A stretch of DNA of 31,212 nt, from positions 1 to 31,212 of IMG/VR virus record IMGVR_UViG_3300044302_003410. One strand, given 5' to 3'. Position numbers and translations under genes: made by a program. Positions 9,433 to 17,423 of this stretch are shown piece after piece. Positions within the stretch are counted from its first letter, which is position 1. Every line of letters begins with the position of its first letter. The stretch is from a virus. The notes beneath the pieces were generated by a model. It worked only from the letters and a program-made list of their open reading frames with translations, made no database searches and was not told where the DNA came from.

Positions 9433-9954
9433 ATGTACGGTATACTGTCGCTAATTGGGAAAAAATATGGCAAGGATGCGATGCGTCGTGTTCTTGCTGT
9501 AGCCCAAAATTTTCCTGATGATCGTTTTGTTAGATCAATGCGTAACCCTGCTTTTAGAGATGAATCTAGATTTGGTGCAGCAGAAGGCATTATGGAAAAC
9601 GCTTCCAAATATTTAACAGCAGATAATAATCCAACACCTTACAGTGGTATTATGTCAACGCTTCGTGCTAAAATAAATAACGATAACGTCACAAAAGATT
9701 TAATAAATTATTACCGCGCTAATCCTGATGAGTACAACAAAATAAATCAAGCAGGTAGAACATATTGGGGTGAGTTTGGTGGAGATAGATACATAGATGA
9801 CCTAGCACAAAATGCTATTGCTAGCATGGCAAAAAGAAATTTTGCACAACGTGGTTTAACTGACTATGAAAAATATATGATTGCACTTGCAAGACAAAGA
9901 AGACAATCAATGGCTAAAAACCAAAATGTTATTCCCTTTCCAAAGCAGGATTAA
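9433..9954 (+). CDS. Hypothetical phage protein (173 aa)
   Basis: A soluble, mainly helical protein, basic overall, with FGAAEGIMENASKYL in the first half and a basic C-terminus rich in Arg and Gln. GGGGA a few bases before the ATG supports this start. No catalytic motif of a lysozyme, amidase or peptidase is visible, so despite following the holin-like gene it is not called an endolysin. It is the last gene of the structural run; a new promoter lies over its 3' end. Confidence 0.6.
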   Translation: MYGILSLIGKKYGKDAMRRVLAVAQNFPDDRFVRSMRNPAFRDESRFGAAEGIMENASKYLTADNNPTPYSGIMSTLRAKINNDNVTKDLINYYRANPDEYNKINQAGRTYWGEFGGDRYIDDLAQNAIASMAKRNFAQRGLTDYEKYMIALARQRRQSMAKNQNVIPFPKQD

Positions 9955-9965
9955 TGTGATATAAT
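9937..9965 (+). promoter_or_regulatory. Candidate sigma70 promoter for the exonuclease
   Basis: TTTCCA (9937-9942), a 17-bp spacer, then TATAAT (9960-9965) with an extended -10 TG one base upstream. The expected transcription start, about 7 bp downstream, falls on or next to the GTG start codon at 9972, implying a leaderless transcript. Confidence 0.5.
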
Positions 9966-9971
9966 GCCGCA

Positions 9972-10646
9972 GTGCAAATCGTACAGAAATATAATTACGC
10001 AGATTTAAAAAGAAAAGATGGTGCAACAAGATTGTACCTTACACCTGAGGGTGAAGCATTACCTTCCGTTACCACAATATTATCGAAAACTAAAGACAAA
10101 ACGTTTTTAAAAGAATGGCGTGCACGTGTAGGGGAAAAACAAGCAGAAAAAATTATATCTGATTCCTCACAAATTGGAACCGCGCTCCACCTATATATAG
10201 AACATTATGTGAACGAACATGCATACAAGGATCTTACAGATATAGGCATCCAAGCGGGGAAAATGGCCCAGGTAATTATTGATCACGATGAAGGGTTAAA
10301 AAAAATTAGCGAAGTATGGGGATCAGAAGTACATTTGTATTATCCTGGTAAGTTTGCAGGCACTACAGATATGGTTGGTGTATATGATGGCAGGCCAACA
10401 ATTATAGATTTTAAACAAACAAATAGACCAAAGAAAAGAGAATGGGTGCAGGATTATCTAATGCAATTATCTGCATATGCGATGGCACACAATAAATTAT
10501 TTGATACAGAAATAGATCAAGGTGTAGTGCTCATGTGTTCACGTGATTTATTATTTCAAAAATTTGAATTAAAAGGTGAGAATTTTGTGCGTGCAGGTGA
10601 AGCTTTTATGAAAAAATTAGACTTGTATTTACAATCTTTGCTTTAA
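9972..10646 (+). CDS. PD-(D/E)XK exonuclease (RecB/MGME1-like)
   Basis: 224 residues with the full motif set of RecB-type exonucleases: GTALHLYIEHY (residues 69-79, His73), a Glu near 119, GTTDMVGVYDG with Asp133, IIDFKQT with Asp146 and Lys148, and QLSAYA (Gln165-Tyr169). The N-terminus (LPSVTTILSKT) is also typical of this family. It probably degrades or trims DNA ends during replication, recombination or host DNA breakdown. GTG at 9972 is the only standard in-frame start, because TGA precedes it at 9957-9959, and no ribosome site is at normal distance. It converges with the SNF2-type helicase gene, the two stop codons overlapping. Confidence 0.85.
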   Translation: MQIVQKYNYADLKRKDGATRLYLTPEGEALPSVTTILSKTKDKTFLKEWRARVGEKQAEKIISDSSQIGTALHLYIEHYVNEHAYKDLTDIGIQAGKMAQVIIDHDEGLKKISEVWGSEVHLYYPGKFAGTTDMVGVYDGRPTIIDFKQTNRPKKREWVQDYLMQLSAYAMAHNKLFDTEIDQGVVLMCSRDLLFQKFELKGENFVRAGEAFMKKLDLYLQSLL

Positions 10647-12079
10647 ATCCAACTAGCTAATTCTTCTCCATTTATTTCACTAGCAATATTAACTTTATTT
10701 CTTAACGCTTGTATTATTTTTTCATCTACAGTTTGTTTTGCCACTAAATCAATGTATAATACTGGATTTTTTTGACCTATTCTGTGCGCTCTATCTTCTG
10801 ATTGTATTCTTTTTTCTAAATCATAATTATTAGAATAATATACGACGGTGCTAGCTTGTGTCAGTGTAATACCATATCCACCTGTTTGTGTGTTGCCTAT
10901 AAAAAAACGTATAGGATTTTTTTCGTCTTGAAATTTATTTATACAAGCTTGTCTATCTTCTTGTTTAGTTGCACCATAATAAGTGCAATATGATGTAGGG
11001 CCAAATTCTTTTTTAATGGCACTTTCTATCGTATTAATATCATGTATATAATTAGCCCAAATTATTACTTTGCCAGTTGTTTCTCCTAGTATTTGCATCA
11101 ACTCATCTAGTCTAGAATTTTTTAAATTAATAATATCACCACTATCTGTTTTCATGTGACCACAAGTAATTTGATGTAATTTTATTAATTGTGTCAAAAC
11201 ATTGACAGCTGTTGCTGGTTCGCCTTTTAGTATTGTTATGGCACTTGTCTTCATTTCACTGTAAGCTTTTTTCTGTTCATCACTTAATTCTATAATTCTT
11301 TTTGTAAAAATTTTATCAGGTAAATCTAAACAATCTTTTTTTAAAATACGGTATGAATGTGGCGACACTAATTTACCTAATTCTTTTAAATTCTTAAATT
11401 TAACTATTTTTTGAAATTTATGAGTGCCTCCTGCTGCACTAGCTGTAATTAACACAGCATATTTTGTGCGAAAAGCGTAAAAACTTTGTTGTCCTAATAT
11501 TTCTGGTTCTAAAAAATCCATTTGTGACCACAAATCCATAGGGGATTGTGTCACTGGTGAACCTGTTAATATTCTTTTGTAAGGTGCCTCTTTACTTAAT
11601 TCTAATATGTTTTTTGTTCTCTTTGCTTGTGGGTTTTTTATTGTCGTGCTTTCATCTACAATCATCATAGATTTACCAGATAGAAATAACTTTGCGTAAT
11701 AACAACCTTTTTTAGTAGACAATGATTCTACGTTCATAACAAATATTTTTAATTTAAAATTTTCTGCATTACGTATTGCTTTTAATTGTAATTCATATTT
11801 TTCTGTAATATTTGGTTTCCAAGCAAGCACATCTTTCTCTATGTAATCGGGAACGTGAACTGGGATTTCTTGATCTACCCAGTTCATATACGTACCCTTA
11901 GGAGCAACTACTAATAATCTGTCTATTCGACCTTTGTTGTATAAAATACAAGCATTGTCTAATGCTATCTTTGTTTTACCTGTGCCCATTTCAGCAAAAA
12001 TAGCAAAAGCTTTTTTATTCCAACACTTCTTCAATGCATCTTTTTGATGCTCAAACGGCTTCGTCTTAAATTTATACAT
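10643..12079 (-). CDS. SNF2-type SF2 helicase/ATPase
   Basis: 478 residues with superfamily 2 motifs in order. Motif I is EMGTGKTKIA (~30-39), motif II is VDEST (141-145) in place of DEAH, and motif III is LTGSPVTQSP (~171-180). The C-terminal lobe has GYGITLTQAS (motif V) and SEDRAHRIGQ (motif VI). This is the compact Snf2-like core seen in many phages, likely a DNA translocase used in replication or recombination. It is the only minus-strand gene in the replication block and has its own promoter at 12106-12134. AGAAAGA lies just before the ATG. Confidence 0.9.
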   Translation of the reverse strand: MYKFKTKPFEHQKDALKKCWNKKAFAIFAEMGTGKTKIALDNACILYNKGRIDRLLVVAPKGTYMNWVDQEIPVHVPDYIEKDVLAWKPNITEKYELQLKAIRNAENFKLKIFVMNVESLSTKKGCYYAKLFLSGKSMMIVDESTTIKNPQAKRTKNILELSKEAPYKRILTGSPVTQSPMDLWSQMDFLEPEILGQQSFYAFRTKYAVLITASAAGGTHKFQKIVKFKNLKELGKLVSPHSYRILKKDCLDLPDKIFTKRIIELSDEQKKAYSEMKTSAITILKGEPATAVNVLTQLIKLHQITCGHMKTDSGDIINLKNSRLDELMQILGETTGKVIIWANYIHDINTIESAIKKEFGPTSYCTYYGATKQEDRQACINKFQDEKNPIRFFIGNTQTGGYGITLTQASTVVYYSNNYDLEKRIQSEDRAHRIGQKNPVLYIDLVAKQTVDEKIIQALRNKVNIASEINGEELASWI

Positions 12080-12096
12080 TTAGTCTTTCTTTATTC

Positions 12097-12125
12097 TTGT
12101 AATGCATTATATACTATGTTATAAT
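12097..12125 (+). promoter_or_regulatory. Rightward sigma70 promoter of the replication operon
   Basis: TTGTAA (12097-12102), 17-bp spacer, TATAAT (12120-12125). Transcription would start near 12132, giving a leader of about 13 nt with AAGAAAGAG before the ATG at 12145. It overlaps the leftward promoter. Confidence 0.6.
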
Positions 12126-12134
12126 AAGAGTCAA
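12106..12134 (-). promoter_or_regulatory. Leftward sigma70 promoter of the SNF2 helicase gene
   Basis: On the minus strand TTGACT (12134-12129), 17-bp spacer, TATAAT (12111-12106). It is a near-consensus match and reads into the helicase gene with a leader of about 20 nt. It shares 20 bp with the rightward promoter, so the two cannot be occupied at once. Confidence 0.65.
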
Positions 12135-12144
12135 GAAAGAGAAT

Positions 12145-12453
12145 ATGGCAAAAGTATACATACCGCAAGTAATGGATTATAACGTTCGTTCAGCTGAAAA
12201 GTTTGGCGATTTAAAAGTTATGTTACCAGATAATAAACAAATGATTTTAGCATCTGGACCTTTAACATTTAAACTTAAACAAGAATTAAAAGAATTTAGT
12301 GATGATGACTACTTGCTTTTAATTGGTGACCCTGCTATAATAGCAGTTTGCGGTGCAATTGCTGCAAAGAATAATGGTGGTAGATTTAAGGTTCTAAAGT
12401 GGGACCGTAATGATAAAAGATACTACGATTTAGAAATAGATTTGAGAGGTTGA
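12145..12453 (+). CDS. Conserved-type phage replication-region protein (102 aa)
   Basis: A small mixed alpha/beta protein: MAKVYIPQV, then LLLIGDPAIIAVCGAIAA (hydrophobic but with the pattern of a buried strand-helix rather than a membrane segment), then KVLKWDRNDKRYYDLEIDL. Short proteins of this look open the early operons of marine phages, but I know no function. It is the first gene after the promoter at 12097-12125 and has AAAGAG upstream. Confidence 0.7.
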   Translation: MAKVYIPQVMDYNVRSAEKFGDLKVMLPDNKQMILASGPLTFKLKQELKEFSDDDYLLLIGDPAIIAVCGAIAAKNNGGRFKVLKWDRNDKRYYDLEIDLRG

Positions 12454-12454
12454 T

Positions 12455-13021
12455 ATGACAAGTTTAGATCCAAAAGATTTAGTTATGCAAATGCAAGAAG
12501 ATGCTGAAACTATACCTGAAGATAACATGGGTAAGATTGGTGCAGTAGCTACAGACATTGCAGAAACAGAAAACGAAATACAAAAAATAAAAGAAGAATT
12601 AAAAAGAAAAGAAGATTATAAAACAAAATTATCAGAAGAAGTTTTACCTAGTCTTTTTTCAGAAGTAGGATTATCAGAATTAAAATTGTCTGATGGTCGT
12701 AAAATTAAAGTTTCCGAGTATTACCGTGCAGCTATTAAAGTAGAGAATAGAGATGCAGCATATACTTGGCTAAGAAACAATGGATTTGGTGATTTAGTAA
12801 AGAACCAAGTCACTTGTAGCTTTGGAAGGAATGAAGATGAGAAAGCTAGTAGTCTTATATCTGATCTCAATGAGAAAGGATTAGAGCCTGCACAACGCGA
12901 GTGGGTCGAACCTTCCACCCTTCGCGCATTCGTCCGTGAACAATATGAGGCAGGCAGAGAACTTCCTATGGATCTTCTTGGTGCTTATATTGGTCACAAA
13001 ACAACAATTAAATCTGAATAA
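12455..13021 (+). CDS. Coiled-coil phage protein of the replication operon (188 aa)
   Basis: Residues ~30-62 form a strongly charged coiled coil. They are followed by LKLSDGRKIKVSEYYRAAI and a WLRNNGFGDLVKNQV segment, then EWVEPSTLRAFVREQYEAG. The order of coiled coil, small beta unit and helical C-terminus recurs in phage proteins encoded beside recombination or ssDNA-binding genes, and I cannot put a firm name on it. GAGAGG lies before the ATG, one base after the previous stop. Confidence 0.7.
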   Translation: MTSLDPKDLVMQMQEDAETIPEDNMGKIGAVATDIAETENEIQKIKEELKRKEDYKTKLSEEVLPSLFSEVGLSELKLSDGRKIKVSEYYRAAIKVENRDAAYTWLRNNGFGDLVKNQVTCSFGRNEDEKASSLISDLNEKGLEPAQREWVEPSTLRAFVREQYEAGRELPMDLLGAYIGHKTTIKSE

Positions 13022-13029
13022 GGTAAATT

Positions 13030-13812
13030 ATGAATACTAAAAATGTAAAAACTAAAGATACTTTGGATCTAGCTGTTTTAGCAGAAGATTCAAAAGCCAT
13101 GAGTGGTTTTGGTACTATAAACCTTGCAAGAGATACAGCTATTCCTTACATTAGCATCTTGCAAACATCAAGCCCTCAAGTGAATCCATCAAAAGCAGAG
13201 TATATAGAATCTGCAAAAGCTGGACAACTGTTCAATACAGTTACACAAGAAACCTTTGATAAACTCGAAGTCATTCCTGTTTTCTACCACCTCAAATATG
13301 TAGAGTGGAAACCTAGAGAACAAGGTGGAGGGTTTATTGACTCACATAGTGCCGACAGTGGCATTATTGGACAAACTAAACGTGACCCTATGACCGGTAA
13401 ACAAGTATTACCAAATGGTAATCATATCGTTCAAACAGCTTATCATTTTGTATTAATGTTAAGTGGTGACGGATACCAAAATGCTGTGATTAGCATGTCT
13501 TCAAGTCAACTCAAGAAGAGTAGACGTTGGAACAGCTTAATGCTATCGCAAAAAATTAAGGGTCCACAGGGTATGTTTACACCTCCTACGTATGCATTTA
13601 CTTACAATCTATCGACTGTAAGTGAATCTAACGACAGAGGTAGTTGGTTTGGGTTCTCTATTGAGAAAGGTAATCAGGTAACTGATGCTTCCATCTATGG
13701 TGAAAGCAAAGCTTTTGCACAATCCGCAGCGTCTGGCGCTGTGGATGCAAAGCCAGAAACCCCCAAATTAATATCAGAAGAAAAACCAAGCGAAGAATCA
13801 GTACCGTTTTAA
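13030..13812 (+). CDS. Putative phage ssDNA-binding protein
   Basis: 260 residues with a beta-rich core: IPYISILQTSSPQVNP near 37-52, then VIPVFYHLKYVEWKPREQGGGF. The C-terminal tail is disordered and acidic and ends EESVPF. Bacterial SSB proteins end in an acidic tail closing with a Pro-Phe pair that docks partner enzymes, and this end fits that pattern. It sits directly before the primase and among the helicases and polymerase. The fold resembles a family common in phage replication modules but is not diagnostic, so the role is likely rather than proven. Confidence 0.7.
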   Translation: MNTKNVKTKDTLDLAVLAEDSKAMSGFGTINLARDTAIPYISILQTSSPQVNPSKAEYIESAKAGQLFNTVTQETFDKLEVIPVFYHLKYVEWKPREQGGGFIDSHSADSGIIGQTKRDPMTGKQVLPNGNHIVQTAYHFVLMLSGDGYQNAVISMSSSQLKKSRRWNSLMLSQKIKGPQGMFTPPTYAFTYNLSTVSESNDRGSWFGFSIEKGNQVTDASIYGESKAFAQSAASGAVDAKPETPKLISEEKPSEESVPF

Positions 13813-13837
13813 TAAATAAAAAGGAACTGGAGGGTTC

Positions 13838-15355
13838 GTGGAAGTTGAGAAATTTAAACTTATATTTGAAGGTTTAGATGTAGCTTATGGTCAGCACCAG
13901 CCGAATGGCTCACGTGCTGACGGTAAGCAGCAAGGTAAATCTTATATAGTTAGACAGGAAGTTACAGATGAGCTTTGGCAAAAACATTTGGAGGGAGAGG
14001 GTCCGTCTCTTGGTATTATTCCTATTAGGGCTGATAATACTACTAAGTGGGGATGTATTGATATTGATAGTTATCCTTTGGACCATGGTGCTCTATTCAA
14101 AAAAATAAAAAAATTAAATATACCTTTGGTATACTGCAAATCTAAGAGTGGAGGTGCACACTTATTTTTGTTTATGAAAAAAACAATTGCATCAAAATTA
14201 ATAAGAAATAAATTAACACAGATAGCTGCATTAATAGGCCATTCTACGTCAGAAATATTTCCTAAGCAATCTAGTATATCATTAGAAAAAGGTGACTTAG
14301 GTAATTTTTTAAATTTACCATATTACAATGGTAATAAATCAGTGCGTTATGCATTAAAAGAAAATGGCACAACAGCGTCTTTAGAAGAATTCTATGAGAT
14401 TTACAGTAGAAACGTTGTAGATAACATAGATGATGTTGGGGGGAAAAATAGTGAAGAAATTATAAAAGATGGACCACCTTGTTTGCAGGCTCTATGTGGA
14501 CAAGGTTTTCCTCCTGGTACACGAAATAACGGATTATTTAATATTGGTGTGTATACAAAGAAATTTGATCCAGACAATTGGGAAAGATTATTAGAAGAGT
14601 ATAATCAAAAATATATGCAACCACCACTAGATCACAAAGAGGTTGCCACAGTTGTAGCGCAATTAAATAAAAAAGGTTATCAATACAAATGTAAAGATCA
14701 ACCTATTAGTTCTTTTTGCAATGTAAACGTTTGCAAGACAAGAAAGCACGGTGTTGGTGCAGAGAATGTATCACAACAGTTAGGATCTTTATCTAAGTTA
14801 GAAACAGAACCACCTATATGGTTTTTAGAAATACCTACAGATGATAATGAACAAGATCTTAAAATACAATTAACAACAGAAGAATTACAAATACAAACAA
14901 AGTTTCAGAAGAGGGTTATGGAAGTATTAACCATGATGCCTCCTTTGATGAAGGCGTCTGATTGGCAACAATTAGTGAATAGTAAGATGCAGAGTGCTCT
15001 TAAAATTCCTGTGTCAAATGACGGATCTGTGTCCGGCCAGTTTTTAGCTCACCTCCAGGAGTTCTGTACTGGTCGTGCACAGGGACAAGTAAAAGAAGAT
15101 ATATTATTACGTAAACCTTATACAGAGGCAGGTAAAATATATTTTAGACTGCAAGATTTACATGCATATCTTATACGAAATAAGTTTACACACTACAGCA
15201 ATACAGGTCAAATTATTGCTGAGTTGCGTAAAATAAATGGAGAACATAAATTTTGGAAACTAAAGAACAAGGGAGTTAACACATGGGGTGTACCATCTTT
15301 TGATGAACAAGATTCAGAATACGAAGTGAGGAAACAAGATGCCACACCGTTTTAA
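13838..15355 (+). CDS. Archaeo-eukaryotic-type primase (primase-polymerase) with PriCT-like and Zn-finger regions
   Basis: 505 residues. The catalytic AEP core shows CIDIDSY (Asp75/Asp77), SKSGGAHLFLF (Ser104, His108, the sxH-type motif) and GNFLNLPYYNG (~155-165), as in primases of TOTE and related mobile elements. A PriCT-like region follows (PPGTRNNGLFNIGVY, then PPLDHKEVATVV), with a Cys cluster near 280-300 that could hold zinc. The C-terminal third is helical. It starts at GTG with GGAGG 5-6 nt upstream. It probably makes primers for the family A polymerase. The last residues, ATPF, faintly resemble the preceding protein's SSB-like tail. Confidence 0.85.
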   Translation: MEVEKFKLIFEGLDVAYGQHQPNGSRADGKQQGKSYIVRQEVTDELWQKHLEGEGPSLGIIPIRADNTTKWGCIDIDSYPLDHGALFKKIKKLNIPLVYCKSKSGGAHLFLFMKKTIASKLIRNKLTQIAALIGHSTSEIFPKQSSISLEKGDLGNFLNLPYYNGNKSVRYALKENGTTASLEEFYEIYSRNVVDNIDDVGGKNSEEIIKDGPPCLQALCGQGFPPGTRNNGLFNIGVYTKKFDPDNWERLLEEYNQKYMQPPLDHKEVATVVAQLNKKGYQYKCKDQPISSFCNVNVCKTRKHGVGAENVSQQLGSLSKLETEPPIWFLEIPTDDNEQDLKIQLTTEELQIQTKFQKRVMEVLTMMPPLMKASDWQQLVNSKMQSALKIPVSNDGSVSGQFLAHLQEFCTGRAQGQVKEDILLRKPYTEAGKIYFRLQDLHAYLIRNKFTHYSNTGQIIAELRKINGEHKFWKLKNKGVNTWGVPSFDEQDSEYEVRKQDATPF

Positions 15356-15644
15356 ACTACCAAAAATAAAAAAGGGAATGAAAAGTGAACAGATAGCCAT
15401 ACTGTATTTAATAGAAAAAGGTTATTTTGTTTTTAAAAATTTATACGGCGTAGGACCTGCAGATCTTATTGCTATTAATGAAAAAGGTGCATTAGAAATA
15501 TACGATGTAAAGAGTGAAAGTTATCGTAAAACATGGAAGCCAGGAACACGTATATGTAGAAAACTAACACAAGAACAAAAGAAATTAAAAATGAAATTTA
15601 TATTTGTAGACAAGAATGGAGGGTGTCGCATTGCCGGACGTTAA
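15339..15644 (+). CDS. Small PD-(D/E)XK nuclease, Holliday-junction-resolvase-like
   Basis: 101 residues: Glu17 in the first helix, GVGPADLIAI (Asp42), ALEIYDVKSES (Asp56-x-Lys58), and a basic C-terminal half. Size and motif spacing fit archaeal-type junction resolvases and related phage endonucleases that cut branched DNA before packaging. It overlaps the primase gene end by 17 bp and the helicase start by a few bases, inside the recombination-replication operon. A second start at Met14 is possible but would leave Glu17 very close to the N-terminus. Confidence 0.8.
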   Translation: MPHRFKLPKIKKGMKSEQIAILYLIEKGYFVFKNLYGVGPADLIAINEKGALEIYDVKSESYRKTWKPGTRICRKLTQEQKKLKMKFIFVDKNGGCRIAGR

Positions 15645-17130
15645 TATAATATTAGGACCACCTGGCACAGGTAAAACTGAAAACTTACTGCGGATCGTGG
15701 ACCAGGAACTTAAAAGTGGTACACCACCTGATAGAATTGCATTTGTAAGTTTTACAACAAAAGCAACAAATGAAGCACGTGATAGAGCAAAGGTAAAATT
15801 TAATTTAACAGACAAAGATTTTCCTTATTTTTGTACGCTGCATGCATTTGGTAAAAGGCAGATGGGATTTACAAAATCAGAAATTATGGACAATAAAGAT
15901 TATTTAGAATTTTCTGATAAGTATGGTGTAGATTTAAAAAGAGTTACAACTGATTGGGAAGAGAATGGCGTTGTGTCTACCGACAATAAATATTTAAGAG
16001 ATATAAATAAGTCAAAGATGCAAGATTTAGAATTACAAGATTTTTATAACGCAGCTAATTTAGATTATGCTTGGGAAGAATTGTTGTGGGCTTATCGTTC
16101 TTTTGAAGATTATAAACAAACAAATAACAAATTTGATTTTACAGATATGTTGACACAGTTTACACAGTTTGGACACACACCACCTCTTGATGTTGTTATT
16201 GTAGATGAAGCACAAGATTTGACAAAGTTACAATGGAGAATGTGTGAAAAGATATGGGCTAATTCTAAAAGAGTGTACATAAGTGGCGATGATGACCAGG
16301 CAATATTTAGATGGGCTGGTGCTGACATTGAGCATTTAATTAAGATGGATGGCAATATAAGTGTTTTAAATCAATCATATAGAGTTCCTCTTGATGTGCA
16401 TTTAATAGCAACACAAGTTGTGTCAAGAATTAAAAACAGAAGACCTAAAGAGTGGGCACCAAGAGCATATAAAGGAGAAGTTAGATACCATGCATATCCT
16501 GGTGCTGTTGATGTTTCTGAAGGTAATTGGTTAGCACTTGCAACATGCAGCTACATGCTAAATGATATTGAAGAAGATTTACGCCACTTAGGATTGCCTT
16601 ATACAATTTATGGCAAGACACCAATTAAACAAGATTTGTTAAAAGCTATTAGTGCTTGGAAAAGATTAAATCAATTTGAACAATTAAATTACAATGACGT
16701 TGCGGCTATTTATGCAAATCTAAAAACAGGTTTTAATATAAAAAGAGGTTACAAAACTTTAAAAACATTAGAAGAAGGGCAAATGTATGATTTAGAATCA
16801 TTGACAATGCACCATGGATTAATAAATGCTGGTGTGCCTTGGGATGTGGCTTTTACTACAATAGGAGAAAAAGATAAATCGTATGTGATGTCATTAGAAA
16901 AACATGGAGGATTAGGTGTAGATCCAAAAATAAATTTAAGTACAATACACATGGCAAAAGGTGGAGAATGTGATAATGTTATGTTATTAACAGATTTGTC
17001 TCGTGCAAATCAAAATGAAATGGAAGTTAATCCAGATGATACAGATAGAGTTTTTTATGTAGGCGCAACTCGTGCGAAAAAATCACTGCATATTATAAAC
17101 CCCCAAACAGAGAGAGGATATTTCATATGA
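15631..17130 (+). CDS. UvrD/Rep-like SF1 helicase
   Basis: About 499 residues with superfamily 1A motifs: GPPGTGKTEN (Walker A near the N-terminus), FVSFTTKATNEA (Ia), VVIVDEAQDLT (II), ISGDDDQAIFRWAGA (III), LNQSYRVP (IV), STIHMAKGGE (V) and YVGATRAKKSL (VI). It likely unwinds DNA at the fork or in recombination. Two starts are possible. ATG at 15616 has no ribosome site, whereas TTG at 15631 lies 7 nt after GGAGGG (15618-15623), and I chose it for that reason; the difference is five residues. It overlaps the previous gene and is joined by ATGA to the next. Confidence 0.9.
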   Translation: MPDVNIILGPPGTGKTENLLRIVDQELKSGTPPDRIAFVSFTTKATNEARDRAKVKFNLTDKDFPYFCTLHAFGKRQMGFTKSEIMDNKDYLEFSDKYGVDLKRVTTDWEENGVVSTDNKYLRDINKSKMQDLELQDFYNAANLDYAWEELLWAYRSFEDYKQTNNKFDFTDMLTQFTQFGHTPPLDVVIVDEAQDLTKLQWRMCEKIWANSKRVYISGDDDQAIFRWAGADIEHLIKMDGNISVLNQSYRVPLDVHLIATQVVSRIKNRRPKEWAPRAYKGEVRYHAYPGAVDVSEGNWLALATCSYMLNDIEEDLRHLGLPYTIYGKTPIKQDLLKAISAWKRLNQFEQLNYNDVAAIYANLKTGFNIKRGYKTLKTLEEGQMYDLESLTMHHGLINAGVPWDVAFTTIGEKDKSYVMSLEKHGGLGVDPKINLSTIHMAKGGECDNVMLLTDLSRANQNEMEVNPDDTDRVFYVGATRAKKSLHIINPQTERGYFI

Positions 17131-17423
17131 TAAACAAAGAAGAAATATTAAAGAAGGCAAAAGATCTTGTCGCTGGTGACAGGAACAAAACACATGGAGA
17201 TGCATTTAAAAATCATGCAGAGATTGCAGAGTTTTGGAATATATTTCTAGACAAAAAATTACAACCAATGGCTAGTATCACAGCTGAAGATGTAGCTTTA
17301 ATGATGGTGCTATTAAAAATATCTAGACACACGCAAGGAACGAAAAACAATTTGGATAACTTCATTGACATGTGTGGTTATGCAGCAATAGCAGGAGAAA
17401 TTAATGAATCAGGATCTTTTTAG
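17127..17423 (+). CDS. DUF6378-like phage protein
   Basis: 98 residues. The N-terminal AKDLVAGDRNKTHGDAFKNH, the central DVALMMVLLKISR and the C-terminal NFIDMCGYAAIAGE match the pattern of DUF6378 phage proteins (R-x-x-x-(Y/H)-G-D, then a helical DVA-mM-LLK-aR segment). The all-helical layout recalls MazG-like nucleotide pyrophosphohydrolases, but no function is proven. It sits between helicase and polymerase and overlaps both, by ATGA upstream and 20 bp downstream. Confidence 0.75.
   Translation: MINKEEILKKAKDLVAGDRNKTHGDAFKNHAEIAEFWNIFLDKKLQPMASITAEDVALMMVLLKISRHTQGTKNNLDNFIDMCGYAAIAGEINESGSF

Noticed and set aside
9433-9954. Endolysin following the holin-like gene
   Set aside because: No catalytic motif of lysozyme, transglycosylase, amidase or peptidase could be seen.
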